Positions 7,681 through 16,167 of a stretch of 64,000 nucleotides of DNA are shown in pieces. The notes under the pieces are model-generated. The model did no database searches. It saw only the letters and a list, made by a program, of their open reading frames with translations, and had not been told where the DNA came from. How positions within the stretch are numbered: position 1 is the stretch's first letter; each line of letters starts with the position of its first letter. Made by a program: the position numbers and the translations under genes. Origin of the DNA: GCA-2731375 sp964631725 (GTDB lineage: Bacteria; Pseudomonadota; Alphaproteobacteria; GCA-2731375); contig CAZVYX010000024.1 of NCBI GenBank assembly GCA_964631725.1, positions 20,631-84,630 on the forward strand, given 5' to 3'.

Positions 7681-9758
7681 GCCGTTGCCTCCCCGCCAAT
7701 ATCAATTATCAGATGGCCCAGTTCGCTGATCCGCGCCACATCGCCGGGCAGGACCACGGTGGTGCTGTCCGGATCCTCGATAATGGCCGGACCGGCGATG
7801 CTGGCATCCTTGGCCAGGGATTGCCGGTCGATGATCCGCGTTTCCACATAGCCGCCGGCTTCGGGAAACCAGGCGGGGCGGCTGCCGCTACGCGCCAGAG
7901 CGTCAGGTCCGTGATGCTGGACGATCGCGGTGTCTTCATGGCCGCTGGGCAAGGTTGCCACCAGGGTCCAGTCCACCGCCTCGATCCGCGCTTCTGGGTC
8001 GAGGAATTTGTGCTTCTGCAAATAGGCCGCGTTGAAGGCCTCGATGGCGCGGGCGGCGAAGGTCTGATCAACCGGGCCGGCGGGCAGATCGACCCGCACC
8101 TCAAAGCCTTGGCCGGCATAGCGCATATAGCCGTGGCGGGACCATTGCGGCGGCGTGCCGCTGTCGAACTGATCGACCTCGCCCCGCGCCCGCGTCTCCA
8201 GTTCGTCGAAGACGGCCGCTATGGCGGGGCCTGCCGCCTGGTCCAATTCCATCACCCGCGTGGTCGAGACATCGATCCGGGGTGCGGCCTGCAACAGCCC
8301 GATGGCGGAGCCGATGCCGGCACCCTGGGGAACGATGACCTCCGGTATTCCGACCGCACGGGCCAGGCGCGCGGCATGCATGGGACCGGCGCCGCCAAAG
8401 GCGATCATGGCGTAGTGCCGGGGGTCGCGTCCCTGCTCCACCGAGACAATACGCAGGGCGTTCTCCATATTCATGGTGGCAACCAGATGGATGCCCCAGG
8501 CGGCGGCGCCCAGTTCCATATCCAGGGGCGCGCCGATAGCGGCCATAATGCCCTGGGCGGCGGCGTCCTTGTCCAGGGCCATGGCGCCGCCGTTGAACCA
8601 ATCCGGGTCGATATAGCCCAGCACCAGATTGGCGTCGGTGATGGTCGGTGCGGTGCCGCCACGGCCATAGCAGATGGGGCCGGGATCGGCGCCCGCGCTT
8701 TCCGGGCCGACGGCGATCATGCCCATCTCCACCCGGGCGATGGAGCCGCCGCCGGCGCCGATCTCCAACAATTCCACCGCCGGAACATTGATCGGCAGGC
8801 CGCTGCCCTTTTTGTAGCGCACGTGGTCAATCTCGAATGTGGGCATGATGGCGGGCGTGCCGTCATCGACGGCACCCAGCTTCGCGGTGGTGCCACCCAT
8901 GTCAAAGGTGATGACATGCTCCCGGCCTGCGCGCTGCCCCACGATGCCGCCCATTAGAACGCCGGCGGCGGGGCCGGATTCAATGATCCGGATCGGATAG
9001 TCCTTGGCGATAGCGGGCGAGATCAGGCCGCCGCTGGATTGCATGATCGAGAGTTCCCGGCGGAAACCCTGTTGCCGCAGGGCCTCTTCCAATTGTCCGA
9101 TGTAGGTTTCGACGATGGGTTTGATGTAGGCGTTGGCGGCGGTGGTGTTGGTCCGCTCGTACTCGCGAAATTTCGGCGCGACATCCGAGGATAGCGAGAC
9201 CGCCAGTCCCGGCGCCCGCTCCTCAAGCCTCGCCCGAAGGGCTTGTTCATGGGCCGGGTTGGCATAGGCATGCAATAGCGATACCGCCACCGTTTCCCGC
9301 CCGGAGGCCAGCAAGGCGTCGATAGCCCGGTCCAGGGAGGCTGCGTCCAATGGCTGCACCACGCCGCCGTCATGGTCCAACCGCTCGGCTACTTCGACGA
9401 TATGACGGCGGGCTACCAAAGGTTCCGGCTTGGCGATATAGAGGTCATAGGTCTCGTAGCGCTTCTGCCGACCGATGATCAGGACATCGCGAAATCCTTC
9501 GGTGGCGATCAGCCCCGTTGCCGCGCCCTTACGCTCCAACACCGCGTTGGTCGCCACGGTCGTGGCGTGCAGCACATTGGCGACGTCGCCGGCTTCGACA
9601 TCCGCCAGTTCAAACAGTTTCGCCAGGCCGTCCAGCACCGCCTCCGCCGGGTCATGCGGCGTGCTGGGTACCTTCAGGAAATGGCTGGCCCGGCTGTTGC
9701 CGTCATGCAGGACGAAGTCCGTGAAGGTGCCGCCGATATCAAAGGCGACCCGGATCAT
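7677..9758 (-). CDS. Hydantoinase A / oxoprolinase-type ATPase subunit (HyuA)
   Basis: A 693-residue HyuA-family protein with an actin/Hsp70-like ATPase fold. The N-terminal phosphate loop is VAFDIGGTFTDFVL (residues 3-16), the second is FDMGGTTAKLGAV, and the adenosine-side motif is FGGAGPMHAARLA. I set the start at ATG 9758 because the conserved N-terminus MIRVAFDIGG begins there; a longer frame to 9818 would run into the upstream aminotransferase gene. It lies 13 bases after that gene and overlaps hyuB by four bases. Family knowledge: the A subunit phosphorylates the substrate carbonyl with ATP so that subunit B can process it. Confidence 0.92.
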   Translation of the reverse strand: MIRVAFDIGGTFTDFVLHDGNSRASHFLKVPSTPHDPAEAVLDGLAKLFELADVEAGDVANVLHATTVATNAVLERKGAATGLIATEGFRDVLIIGRQKRYETYDLYIAKPEPLVARRHIVEVAERLDHDGGVVQPLDAASLDRAIDALLASGRETVAVSLLHAYANPAHEQALRARLEERAPGLAVSLSSDVAPKFREYERTNTTAANAYIKPIVETYIGQLEEALRQQGFRRELSIMQSSGGLISPAIAKDYPIRIIESGPAAGVLMGGIVGQRAGREHVITFDMGGTTAKLGAVDDGTPAIMPTFEIDHVRYKKGSGLPINVPAVELLEIGAGGGSIARVEMGMIAVGPESAGADPGPICYGRGGTAPTITDANLVLGYIDPDWFNGGAMALDKDAAAQGIMAAIGAPLDMELGAAAWGIHLVATMNMENALRIVSVEQGRDPRHYAMIAFGGAGPMHAARLARAVGIPEVIVPQGAGIGSAIGLLQAAPRIDVSTTRVMELDQAAGPAIAAVFDELETRARGEVDQFDSGTPPQWSRHGYMRYAGQGFEVRVDLPAGPVDQTFAARAIEAFNAAYLQKHKFLDPEARIEAVDWTLVATLPSGHEDTAIVQHHGPDALARSGSRPAWFPEAGGYVETRIIDRQSLAKDASIAGPAIIEDPDSTTVVLPGDVARISELGHLIIDIGGEATA

Positions 9759-9771
9759 AGGGCGGCTGCCG

Positions 9772-11145
9772 TCATTCGGCCTCCAGCTCAGCCTGCGCCT
9801 GATCCAATGTACGGCCAAGTTTTTCCAGCATTTCGTCGACTTCCGCTTCGGTAATGATCAGCGGCGGGGCAAAGGCCAGGCGGTCGCCGATAATCCGCAG
9901 GATCAAGCCGTTCTCCCGGCCATACTTGTCCATCACGGCGCCGGCGCGGCCGCCTTCGAAGGGCGTGCGGGTGGCCTTGTCCCGCATCAGTTCCATCCCG
10001 GCCAGGATGCCCACGCCGTGGACATCGCCGACCAGGGGATGATCGGCGAGATCCTGCAGGCCGGCATTCATCCGCCCGCCGATACGTTGGGCCCGCTCCA
10101 CGATATCCATTTCCTCGTAGATCCTGATGACTTCCAGCGCGACGGCGGTGGTTACCGGATGGCCGGCATGGGTGAAGCCATGGGCAAAGGCGCCCAGCTT
10201 GTCGCTTTCCGCCAGCATGGCCTGATGAATCTTCTCATTCACCATCAGGGCAGAGATCGGCTGATAGGCCGCCGACAATGCCTTGGCGCAGGAAATCATG
10301 TCCGGCTGCAGATCGAACGTCTGGCTGCCCCACCAATTGCCCGTGCGGCCAAAACCGCAGACCACTTCGTCGGCGACAAACAGTACGTCGTATTTCTTCA
10401 ATACCGCCTGCATCTTTGCAAAATAGCTTTTCGGCGGCACGATGGCGCCGCCCGCCGCCATAACCGGCTCGGCGAAAAAGGCGGCGACGGTATCAGGTCC
10501 CTCGGCCAGGATCAAATCTTCAAGGGCCTTGGCCATGCGGGTGGCGAAGTCTTCCTCGCTCTCCCCATCAACATGGTCGCGGTAATAGTGCGGGTATTCG
10601 GTATGCCGCATCATCGGCAGGGGCAGGGCGAAATCGGCATGCATGTCCGGCTTGCCCGAGACGGAGACGGCGGCGATGGTGCTGCCGTGATAGCCCCGCT
10701 TGCGCCCGATGATTTTGTTCTTCTCCGGCCGCCCCATGGCCGCCTGATAATACCAGGCCAGCTTCACCGCCGTGTCATTGGCTTCCGAACCGGAACATTG
10801 AAACAGCACCTTGGACATGGGCACCGGCGCCAATTGAATAAGTTTCTCGGCCAGATCGATGCTGGCATCATGGCTGGTGTGGCGGTAGGTATGATAATAG
10901 CCCAGCTTGCGCATCTGCTCGTAGGCGACTTTGGCAATGCGCTCGTTGGCCGAAAAACCCAAGGCCGCGCACCACAGGCCCGCCACGGTTTCCATGTAGC
11001 GGTTGCCGTTTTCATCCACCACATGGACGCCGTCGCCATGGCTGACGATCACCGGGCCGACTTCGGCATGGCGGCGCAGGTTGGTCTGCGGGTGGATATA
11101 ATAGGCGATGTCCCGCGCGGCGGCGGAATTAGGCATGATGTTCAT
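9772..11145 (-). CDS. Class III omega-aminotransferase
   Basis: A 457-residue class III PLP aminotransferase of the omega-amino acid or polyamine:pyruvate branch. Visible are the substrate-gate region MRKLGYYHTYRH, the PLP-phosphate motif CSGSEANDTAVKLAWYY, the aspartate in LFVADEVVCGFGRTG, and the lysine in ISCAKALSAAYQPISA. ATG 11145 is preferred over an upstream in-frame start because GGGAG precedes it and the N-terminus NSAARDIAYYIHP-like stretch matches the family. It is the first gene of the hydantoinase operon. It may remove an amino group generated after ring opening, or prepare the substrate; direction is inferred only from gene order. Confidence 0.88.
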   Translation of the reverse strand: MNIMPNSAAARDIAYYIHPQTNLRRHAEVGPVIVSHGDGVHVVDENGNRYMETVAGLWCAALGFSANERIAKVAYEQMRKLGYYHTYRHTSHDASIDLAEKLIQLAPVPMSKVLFQCSGSEANDTAVKLAWYYQAAMGRPEKNKIIGRKRGYHGSTIAAVSVSGKPDMHADFALPLPMMRHTEYPHYYRDHVDGESEEDFATRMAKALEDLILAEGPDTVAAFFAEPVMAAGGAIVPPKSYFAKMQAVLKKYDVLFVADEVVCGFGRTGNWWGSQTFDLQPDMISCAKALSAAYQPISALMVNEKIHQAMLAESDKLGAFAHGFTHAGHPVTTAVALEVIRIYEEMDIVERAQRIGGRMNAGLQDLADHPLVGDVHGVGILAGMELMRDKATRTPFEGGRAGAVMDKYGRENGLILRIIGDRLAFAPPLIITEAEVDEMLEKLGRTLDQAQAELEAE

Positions 11146-11183
11146 GGCTGGACTCCCGGCAAGAAAAGGGGAAGTGACCGCCA

Positions 11184-11214
11184 ATCTTAGCCGTCCGGAC
11201 GCGCCTGCTGTCAA
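11184..11214 (-). promoter_or_regulatory. Candidate sigma-70-type promoter for the first hydantoinase operon
   Basis: On the minus strand, TTGACA at 11214-11209 is followed after 19 bases by TAAGAT at 11189-11184, about 39 bases before the aminotransferase ATG. The -35 box is perfect and the -10 box matches four of six consensus bases; the spacer is two longer than ideal. Confidence 0.38.
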
Positions 11215-11349
11215 CCATGCAGATGACCGATCCTAATGAATGGTATGAAAATTTGCCGGGCTTGCTGCCTACAGCCTTGCCAGCCCGGGTGCTTCAGCCG
11301 TAGTTTGGCGGCAACGATATCAATTGAATTTTGCTGATGGAGATGTCAC

Positions 11350-11961
11350 GTGGCTCTAGAAATTATCGGTTTTCCCCGTTCTAACTTTGTGCGCACGGCG
11401 CGCATGGTGGCCCAGGAAAAAGGCGTGGCATACGAACATGTACCCGCCATGCCCCATTCCGATGAGGTCAAGGCGATCAATCCCCTGGGCCTGATCCCGG
11501 TGATGCGCCATGATGGCCTGGAGGTGGCGGAAACCTATGCCATCGCCCATTACATCGATACCGCCTTCGACGGCCCGGCCCTGGTGCCCACCGATCCAAA
11601 GGGCGCGGCAGCCGTGAACCGCTGGATCATGGCGGTCAACACCTCCGTCGACCAAATGCTGATGCGCCGCTATGTGGTCGAATATGCCTTCCACAAGGAC
11701 AAGGACGGCAACGTGGTGCGTGACGTGATCGACCAGACGGTAAAGCGCCTGCCGAAAATGTTCGCTTTTCTGGAAGCGGCGGTGGCCGATGGCTATCTCG
11801 GCGGTGACAGCTTCACCATGGCGGATTGCTTCCTGATGCCGATCCTGGCGGCGGTGCAGAACTTCCCCGAGGGCCAGGAAAACATGGCCAATTGCCCCAA
11901 CCTGCAGGCCTATTTCGCTAAGGTGTCGGAGCGGGACAGCTTCAAGGATACCGGCGCCTAG
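11350..11961 (+). CDS. Glutathione S-transferase family protein
   Basis: A 203-residue two-domain GST-like protein. The N-terminal thioredoxin-like domain has FPRSNFVRTARMVAQEKG in the glutathione-activation region, the cis-proline loop LGLIPVMRH and the gamma-glutamyl-binding VAETYAIAHYID. The C-terminal helical domain contains the conserved GGDSFTMADCFLMP. The start is GTG 11350 after GGAGATGTCAC. The gene stands alone between a divergent aminotransferase operon and a convergent yajQ. It could be a detoxifying transferase or a catabolic isomerase; nothing nearby decides. Confidence 0.88.
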   Translation: MALEIIGFPRSNFVRTARMVAQEKGVAYEHVPAMPHSDEVKAINPLGLIPVMRHDGLEVAETYAIAHYIDTAFDGPALVPTDPKGAAAVNRWIMAVNTSVDQMLMRRYVVEYAFHKDKDGNVVRDVIDQTVKRLPKMFAFLEAAVADGYLGGDSFTMADCFLMPILAAVQNFPEGQENMANCPNLQAYFAKVSERDSFKDTGA

Positions 11962-11970
11962 ACGGACCTC

Positions 11971-12012
11971 TAGAGCAACCCGCATTCAATTGAATGCGGA
12001 TAAGTTGCTCTA
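11971..12012. terminator. Long palindromic hairpin between convergent genes
   Basis: Outer arms 11971-11979 and 12004-12012 are exact reverse complements, enclosing a perfect 20-base palindrome at 11980-11999, with a four-base bulge (ATAA) on one side. It directly follows the GST stop and probably ends that transcript. It lacks a long T run, so it may also be a copy of a dispersed alphaproteobacterial repeat. Confidence 0.6.
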
Positions 12013-12025
12013 TTCTAAAGGTTTT

Positions 12026-12064
12026 AGCGCATGGGTTCGGGTTTGGTTAAACCCGACATGCGCT
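12026..12064. terminator. Second hairpin, AGCGCATG family, overlapping the yajQ stop codon
   Basis: Outer arms AGCGCATG (12026-12033) and CATGCGCT (12057-12064) pair exactly, and inner arms TCGGGTTT (12037-12044) and AAACCCGA (12049-12056) pair over a GGTT loop, leaving a three-base bulge. It overlaps the last bases of yajQ and could act as a bidirectional terminator with the neighbouring hairpin. A related TTAGCGCATG element lies at 24361-24385. Confidence 0.55.
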
Positions 12065-12551
12065 AGTCGCGGAAGTTCACGTATTGTAGGGGCTGGTCCA
12101 GCTTCATCTCCTTGATCAGGGCGATGGCGGATTGCAGATCATCGCGCTTTTTGCCGGTGACGCGCAGTTCGTCGCCCTGAATGGCGACCTGAACCTTTTT
12201 CAACTTGGCGGCCTTGACCGCCTTGACCACTTTTTGCGCCAAATCCCGCTCAATGCCCTGCTTGATCACCACATTTTGGCGGATGGTATTGCCCGAGGCC
12301 TTTTCCGGCTCCCTGAAGTCAAAGGCGTTGTGATCCACTTTGCGTTTGGCCAGATAGCCGCGCAGCAATTCCTGCATTTGTTTCAGTTTCAGCTCGTCAT
12401 CGGCATGCAGGGTCAGCACTTCGTCCGCCCGCTCAATGGTGCATTGGCTACCCTTGAAGTCGAAACGGGTTGAAATCTCCCGCATGGCGCCCTGAATGGC
12501 GTTGTCGACCTCTGGTATTTCGGTGCGTGAAACGACGTCGAAGGATGGCAT
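12063..12551 (-). CDS. yajQ: YajQ-family nucleotide (cyclic-di-GMP) binding protein
   Basis: A 162-residue protein matching YajQ over its full length: the start MPSFDVVSRTEIPEVDNAI, FDFKGSQCTIERADE, KQGIERDLAQKVVKAVKAAKLK and the end DQPLQYVNFRD are near-invariant family stretches. The fold is two RNP-like ferredoxin domains. Members bind nucleotides; the Xanthomonas homologue binds cyclic-di-GMP and affects transcription, and others have been linked to tRNA or rRNA binding. It is a housekeeping gene at the tail of a minus-strand run, 50 bases after the PaiB-like gene, and shares its terminator region with the convergent GST. Confidence 0.95.
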   Translation of the reverse strand: MPSFDVVSRTEIPEVDNAIQGAMREISTRFDFKGSQCTIERADEVLTLHADDELKLKQMQELLRGYLAKRKVDHNAFDFREPEKASGNTIRQNVVIKQGIERDLAQKVVKAVKAAKLKKVQVAIQGDELRVTGKKRDDLQSAIALIKEMKLDQPLQYVNFRD

Positions 12552-12601
12552 GGCGGTCAGCTTCTCATTTTGCTTGGGTGTATCCGATCATAACGCCAAG
12601 T

Positions 12602-13225
12602 CTATTCATTGGCCAAGGCAACCAGGTCGGCCATGGCCGTGTCACCTTGGGCCCGCAAGCCATTGATGACACCGTTGGCGTCGGTTTCGGAGCGGTTCTG
12701 GCTCAGCTTCCATTTACCTTCCAGGCGGCTGATCTCGATCTCGATGCCGACAATGGCCTGGCACATGCCTTCGATGTAGCCATCTGGCGCATCCTCCAGC
12801 TTCCAGGGCAGTTGATAGGCGCTTTCGAAATGATCCGTCATGGCGCCCAGGTGGGCCTGCAACTTGGCCGGCTCGTCAAATGTCGTCGCCGTGCCATAGG
12901 CATGGATGGCGACATAGTTCCAGGTCGGCACCGCCTTGCCCGTCTGATGTTTGGACGGATACCAGTTCGGCGTGACATAGCCTTGCGGGCCTTGAAATAT
13001 CAGCAGTACTTCCCTGCCCGCGATGGCTTCGGACTGGGGGTTGGCCTTGGCGAGATGACAGCGGACAGTGCCATGAGGGCCGGCGCCGGTATCCAGCTCG
13101 ATCGGCACATGCGAAGCAATCATGCCATCCGGACCGTGCCCGACGATAATTGCGGCTCCGATTTCCAGCATGGTCTTGTGCAGGACATCGTCTCGGTCTT
13201 CCCGGAACTTGTGCGGCAGGTACAT
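12602..13225 (-). CDS. PaiB-like FMN-binding protein
   Basis: A 207-residue protein of the PaiB/FMN-binding split-barrel family. It starts MYLPHKFREDRDDVL and has the core stretches ASHVPIELD, GAGPHGTVRCHLAKANPQ and VPTWNYVAIHAYG followed by a late DGYIEGMCQAIVGIEIEI, all typical. ATG 13225 follows GGAAGGAGATCGAG; in-frame codons upstream lie outside the conserved domain. Bacillus PaiB is called a negative transcriptional regulator, but the fold is that of a flavin-binding oxidoreductase, and no DNA-binding helix-turn-helix is visible here. It lies 32 bases after a flavin monooxygenase gene and may be co-transcribed with it. Confidence 0.87.
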   Translation of the reverse strand: MYLPHKFREDRDDVLHKTMLEIGAAIIVGHGPDGMIASHVPIELDTGAGPHGTVRCHLAKANPQSEAIAGREVLLIFQGPQGYVTPNWYPSKHQTGKAVPTWNYVAIHAYGTATTFDEPAKLQAHLGAMTDHFESAYQLPWKLEDAPDGYIEGMCQAIVGIEIEISRLEGKWKLSQNRSETDANGVINGLRAQGDTAMADLVALANE

Positions 13226-13257
13226 CTCGATCTCCTTCCCCTGGGCTTGAAAGCTAT

Positions 13258-14721
13258 TTAGGAGACGAGATCGTATTCGTCCAGGACCGGCGCCGTCATA
13301 TCGTCGCAGAATTTGTCGAAGGTGAAGGGCCACATGGCCGGATTGCCGTTCTTGTCCAGATACCAGCTTTGACAGCCCGTAACCCAGACGGTGTCGCCCA
13401 TGGCATCCTTGATCTCGCCATTGAAGCGGTCGGCGGCGTCCTGTTTGGCGGAGATCTCATTGACCTTGCCCTCCTGCCATAACGCCACCAACTGCATGAT
13501 GTAGCTCAACTGCCGCTCCGAAATATCGATCAGGGAGAAATTGCCGATCGGGCTGTTGGGTCCCGCCAGCATGAAATAGTTGGGAAAGCTCGGCAGGGAA
13601 ACGGAGCGATGAGCCTGGGTCGTCTCGGCCCAGACGTCCTTCAGGTCGACGCCGCCCTTGCCGATCAGATCCATGGGCCGCATGAAGCTGTGGCCGTCGA
13701 AGCCCGTAGCCAGGACCAGCACGTCCATTTCATGCAGGCGGCCATCCCTGGTCCGCACGCCCCCGGCCTCCACTCGCTCAATGGGTTCGGTGACCAGTTC
13801 GGCGTTGGGCTGCTGGATCGCCTCGTAGAAGCCGGGCGAGATAATCAGGCGCTTGCAGGCGGCTTGATAATCCGGGGTTAGCTTGGCCTTCAAATCCGGA
13901 TCACGGACATTGTCTTCCAGATTGGCGCGGCAGGTCTCCTCGATCCGCTGCATCTGTTCCTTGTCGCCGATCACGGCACGGCCGAAGGTATCGGCGAACA
14001 GGCGCGTCAGGGAGGCATGCAGATCGTCCATGGCTTGCGGCTGGTCGCGGAAAACCTGTTTCTCCTGCTCGGTGAAGGCCGGGTTTTCCTGGGGGAAGAT
14101 CCATTGCGCCGTGCGCTGGAACAGGGACAAATGCGCCACCTTGTCGATCAGATCGTCGGTAATCTGCACGGCGGTGGAGCCGGTGCCGACAATGCCGATC
14201 CGCTTGCCCACCAGGGGCGCATCATGGTTCCAGCGGGCGGAATGGAAAACCGCGCCGGCGAAATCGTCCACGCCGTCTATGTCGGGATAGACCGGGTGGT
14301 GCAGCACGCCGGTGGCCGAGATAATGATGTCCACGACGTCCAGGGTTTTGGCACCGCATTCGAGATGCCACTTGCCATCCAAGAAATGTGCCTTGGTAAT
14401 CTCGGTGTTGTATTTGGTGAAGTCCTCGACGTTGTATTTTTTCGCCACGCCCTCGAAATAGGTCTGAATTTCGGCGCCGGGCGAGAAGCGGTGGCTCCAT
14501 TCCGCGTTCGGCTCGAAGGAATATCGGTACATGTGCGAGGGCACGTCGCAGCACAGGCCAGGGTAGGTATTATCGCGCCAGGTGCCGCCCAGACGGCCGG
14601 CTTTTTCGTAGATGGTGAAATCCGAAATGCCGGCTTCCTGCAGTTTGATGGCCGTCAGGATACCCGACATGCCGGCGCCAATGACGGCGATCCTTGGCGT
14701 TCGTTTCATTTGCCCATTCAT
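13258..14721 (-). CDS. Flavin-containing monooxygenase, Baeyer-Villiger-like
   Basis: A 487-residue class B flavoprotein monooxygenase. The FAD Rossmann motif is VIGAGMSG near the start, followed by GGTWRDNTYPGLCCDVPSHMY, and the NADPH Rossmann motif is IVGTGSTAVQI. Between them FAGAVFHSARWN fits the Baeyer-Villiger fingerprint FxGxxxHxxxW, but has Asn where P or D is usual. The late ATGF motif is VLATGFDGHSF. The reaction is probably NADPH- and O2-dependent oxygenation of a ketone or heteroatom. I use ATG 14721; ATG 14709 is equally possible, as neither has a strong Shine-Dalgarno. The gene is divergent from the HisD-like operon across 132 bases. Confidence 0.87.
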   Translation of the reverse strand: MNGQMKRTPRIAVIGAGMSGILTAIKLQEAGISDFTIYEKAGRLGGTWRDNTYPGLCCDVPSHMYRYSFEPNAEWSHRFSPGAEIQTYFEGVAKKYNVEDFTKYNTEITKAHFLDGKWHLECGAKTLDVVDIIISATGVLHHPVYPDIDGVDDFAGAVFHSARWNHDAPLVGKRIGIVGTGSTAVQITDDLIDKVAHLSLFQRTAQWIFPQENPAFTEQEKQVFRDQPQAMDDLHASLTRLFADTFGRAVIGDKEQMQRIEETCRANLEDNVRDPDLKAKLTPDYQAACKRLIISPGFYEAIQQPNAELVTEPIERVEAGGVRTRDGRLHEMDVLVLATGFDGHSFMRPMDLIGKGGVDLKDVWAETTQAHRSVSLPSFPNYFMLAGPNSPIGNFSLIDISERQLSYIMQLVALWQEGKVNEISAKQDAADRFNGEIKDAMGDTVWVTGCQSWYLDKNGNPAMWPFTFDKFCDDMTAPVLDEYDLVS

Positions 14722-14853
14722 TACGCATTTAACCCACAAAAAAAGCCCCAAAACCGGGCATGCCGTGCACATTGGCGGTTTCCATAGCATAATATTTCGA
14801 TTGTCGGAAAGGATGCGGTAGGCTTGCCGCTGGCGCGCAACGGGAGAGTGAGA

Positions 14854-16167
14854 ATGGCGACATATCTGAAACAGGGGCTTGGTCAGGCGGAGGTCGACGA
14901 AGCCGATGCCAAGGTCCGCGCCCAGGTCGAGGCTATTTTGGGTGATATTCAGGCCCGTGGCGATGCCGCCGTGCGGGAGCTATCGAAGAAATTCGATGAC
15001 TGGAATCCCGAGAATTTTCGCCTTTCCGAACAGGAGATCGAAGCCGCCATGGGTAAGGTGGCGAAGCGGGATCTCGATGACATCCGCTTTGCCCAGGAAC
15101 AGGTCCGCAATTTCGCCCAGCATCAAAGGGACGCCTTGCGGGACGTGGAAGTTGAAACCATGCCCGGCGTGGTCCTGGGCCACAAGAACATCCCCGTCAA
15201 TTCCGTCGGCTGCTATGTACCCGGCGGCAAATATCCCATGGTCGCCTCGGCCCATATGTCCGTGGTTACCGCCAAGGTGGCCGGCGTGCCCCGCATCGTC
15301 GCCTCCGCACCGCCCCAGGGTGGCGCGCCCCATCCGGCCATCGTTGCCGCCATGCACATGGGCGGGGCCGACGAGATCCTGGTTCTAGGCGGCATTCAGG
15401 CCGTCGCCACCATGGCGCTGGGCACCGAAAGCGTCCACGGTGTCGACATGCTGGTGGGGCCGGGAAATATGTTCGTGGCCGAGGCCAAGCGGCAGTTATA
15501 CGGCCGGGTCGGCATCGACCTGTTCGCCGGGCCGACGGAAACCCTGATTATCGCCGATGACAGTACCGATGGGGAGCTTTGCGCCATCGATCTGCTGGGC
15601 CAGGCGGAACATGGACCAACTTCGCCCGCCGTCCTGCTGACCACGTCCGAGGCGCTGGCAAAAGACACCATGGCGGAGGTGGAGCGGCAGTTGGACATTC
15701 TGCCCACGGCGGATATCGCGCGGGAATCCTGGGCCAACTACGGCGCTGTTATCCTGTGTGACAGCGAAGAGGAAATGCTGGCGGAGGCTGACCGCCTGGC
15801 CTTTGAGCATGTTCAGGTGATGACCCGGGACCCTGAGTATTTCCTGGATAAGATGACCAATTACGGTGCGCTGTTCCTCGGCCCCCGCACCAATGTTTCC
15901 TACGGCGACAAGGTGATCGGTACGAACCATACGCTGCCGACAAAACGCGCCGGGCGTTATACCGGTGGCCTCTGGGTCGGCAAGTTCATCAAGACCCATA
16001 CCTATCAACGGGTGCTGACCGATGAAGCCTCCGCCCTGGTTGGTGAATATTGCTCCCGCCTGTGCATGCTGGAAGGCTTTGCCGGCCATGCGGAGCAGGC
16101 CAATGCCCGGGTGCGCCGCTACGGCGGCCGCAATGTGCCGCCCTACACGGCGGTGGAGCCGGCCTGA
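14854..16167 (+). CDS. Histidinol-dehydrogenase-family NAD-dependent dehydrogenase (HpsN-like paralogue)
   Basis: A 437-residue member of the HisD family, which performs a four-electron oxidation of a primary alcohol to a carboxylate. The catalytic Glu-His pair is in AFEHVQ (E318, H319), and zinc-ligand motifs GQAEHGP, YGDKVIGTNHTLPT and FAGHAEQA are intact. No histidine biosynthesis gene is nearby, and the gene heads a catabolic operon; family paralogues such as HpsN oxidise sulfopropanediol. I therefore call a catabolic alcohol dehydrogenase rather than hisD. ATG 14854 follows GGGAGAGTGAGA; the frame extends to TTG 14824 without support. Its stop overlaps the next ATG by one base. Confidence 0.85.
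   Translation: MATYLKQGLGQAEVDEADAKVRAQVEAILGDIQARGDAAVRELSKKFDDWNPENFRLSEQEIEAAMGKVAKRDLDDIRFAQEQVRNFAQHQRDALRDVEVETMPGVVLGHKNIPVNSVGCYVPGGKYPMVASAHMSVVTAKVAGVPRIVASAPPQGGAPHPAIVAAMHMGGADEILVLGGIQAVATMALGTESVHGVDMLVGPGNMFVAEAKRQLYGRVGIDLFAGPTETLIIADDSTDGELCAIDLLGQAEHGPTSPAVLLTTSEALAKDTMAEVERQLDILPTADIARESWANYGAVILCDSEEEMLAEADRLAFEHVQVMTRDPEYFLDKMTNYGALFLGPRTNVSYGDKVIGTNHTLPTKRAGRYTGGLWVGKFIKTHTYQRVLTDEASALVGEYCSRLCMLEGFAGHAEQANARVRRYGGRNVPPYTAVEPA

Noticed and set aside
9475..11190. Long open frame (about 571 codons) on the plus strand
   Set aside because: It lies antisense to the aminotransferase and hydantoinase A genes, whose family motifs are unmistakable. The translation is low-complexity with no recognisable domain; high GC third positions keep the opposite strand open.
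14722..14853. TAATAT and TATGCT hexamers in the gap between the monooxygenase and HisD-like genes
   Set aside because: No matching -35 hexamer at 16-19 bases on either strand; left uncalled.
14854..16167. hisD, histidinol dehydrogenase of histidine synthesis
   Set aside because: No other his gene is near and the gene heads a tight catabolic operon. The catalytic residues are conserved in non-histidine paralogues too, so the family name is kept but not the symbol.
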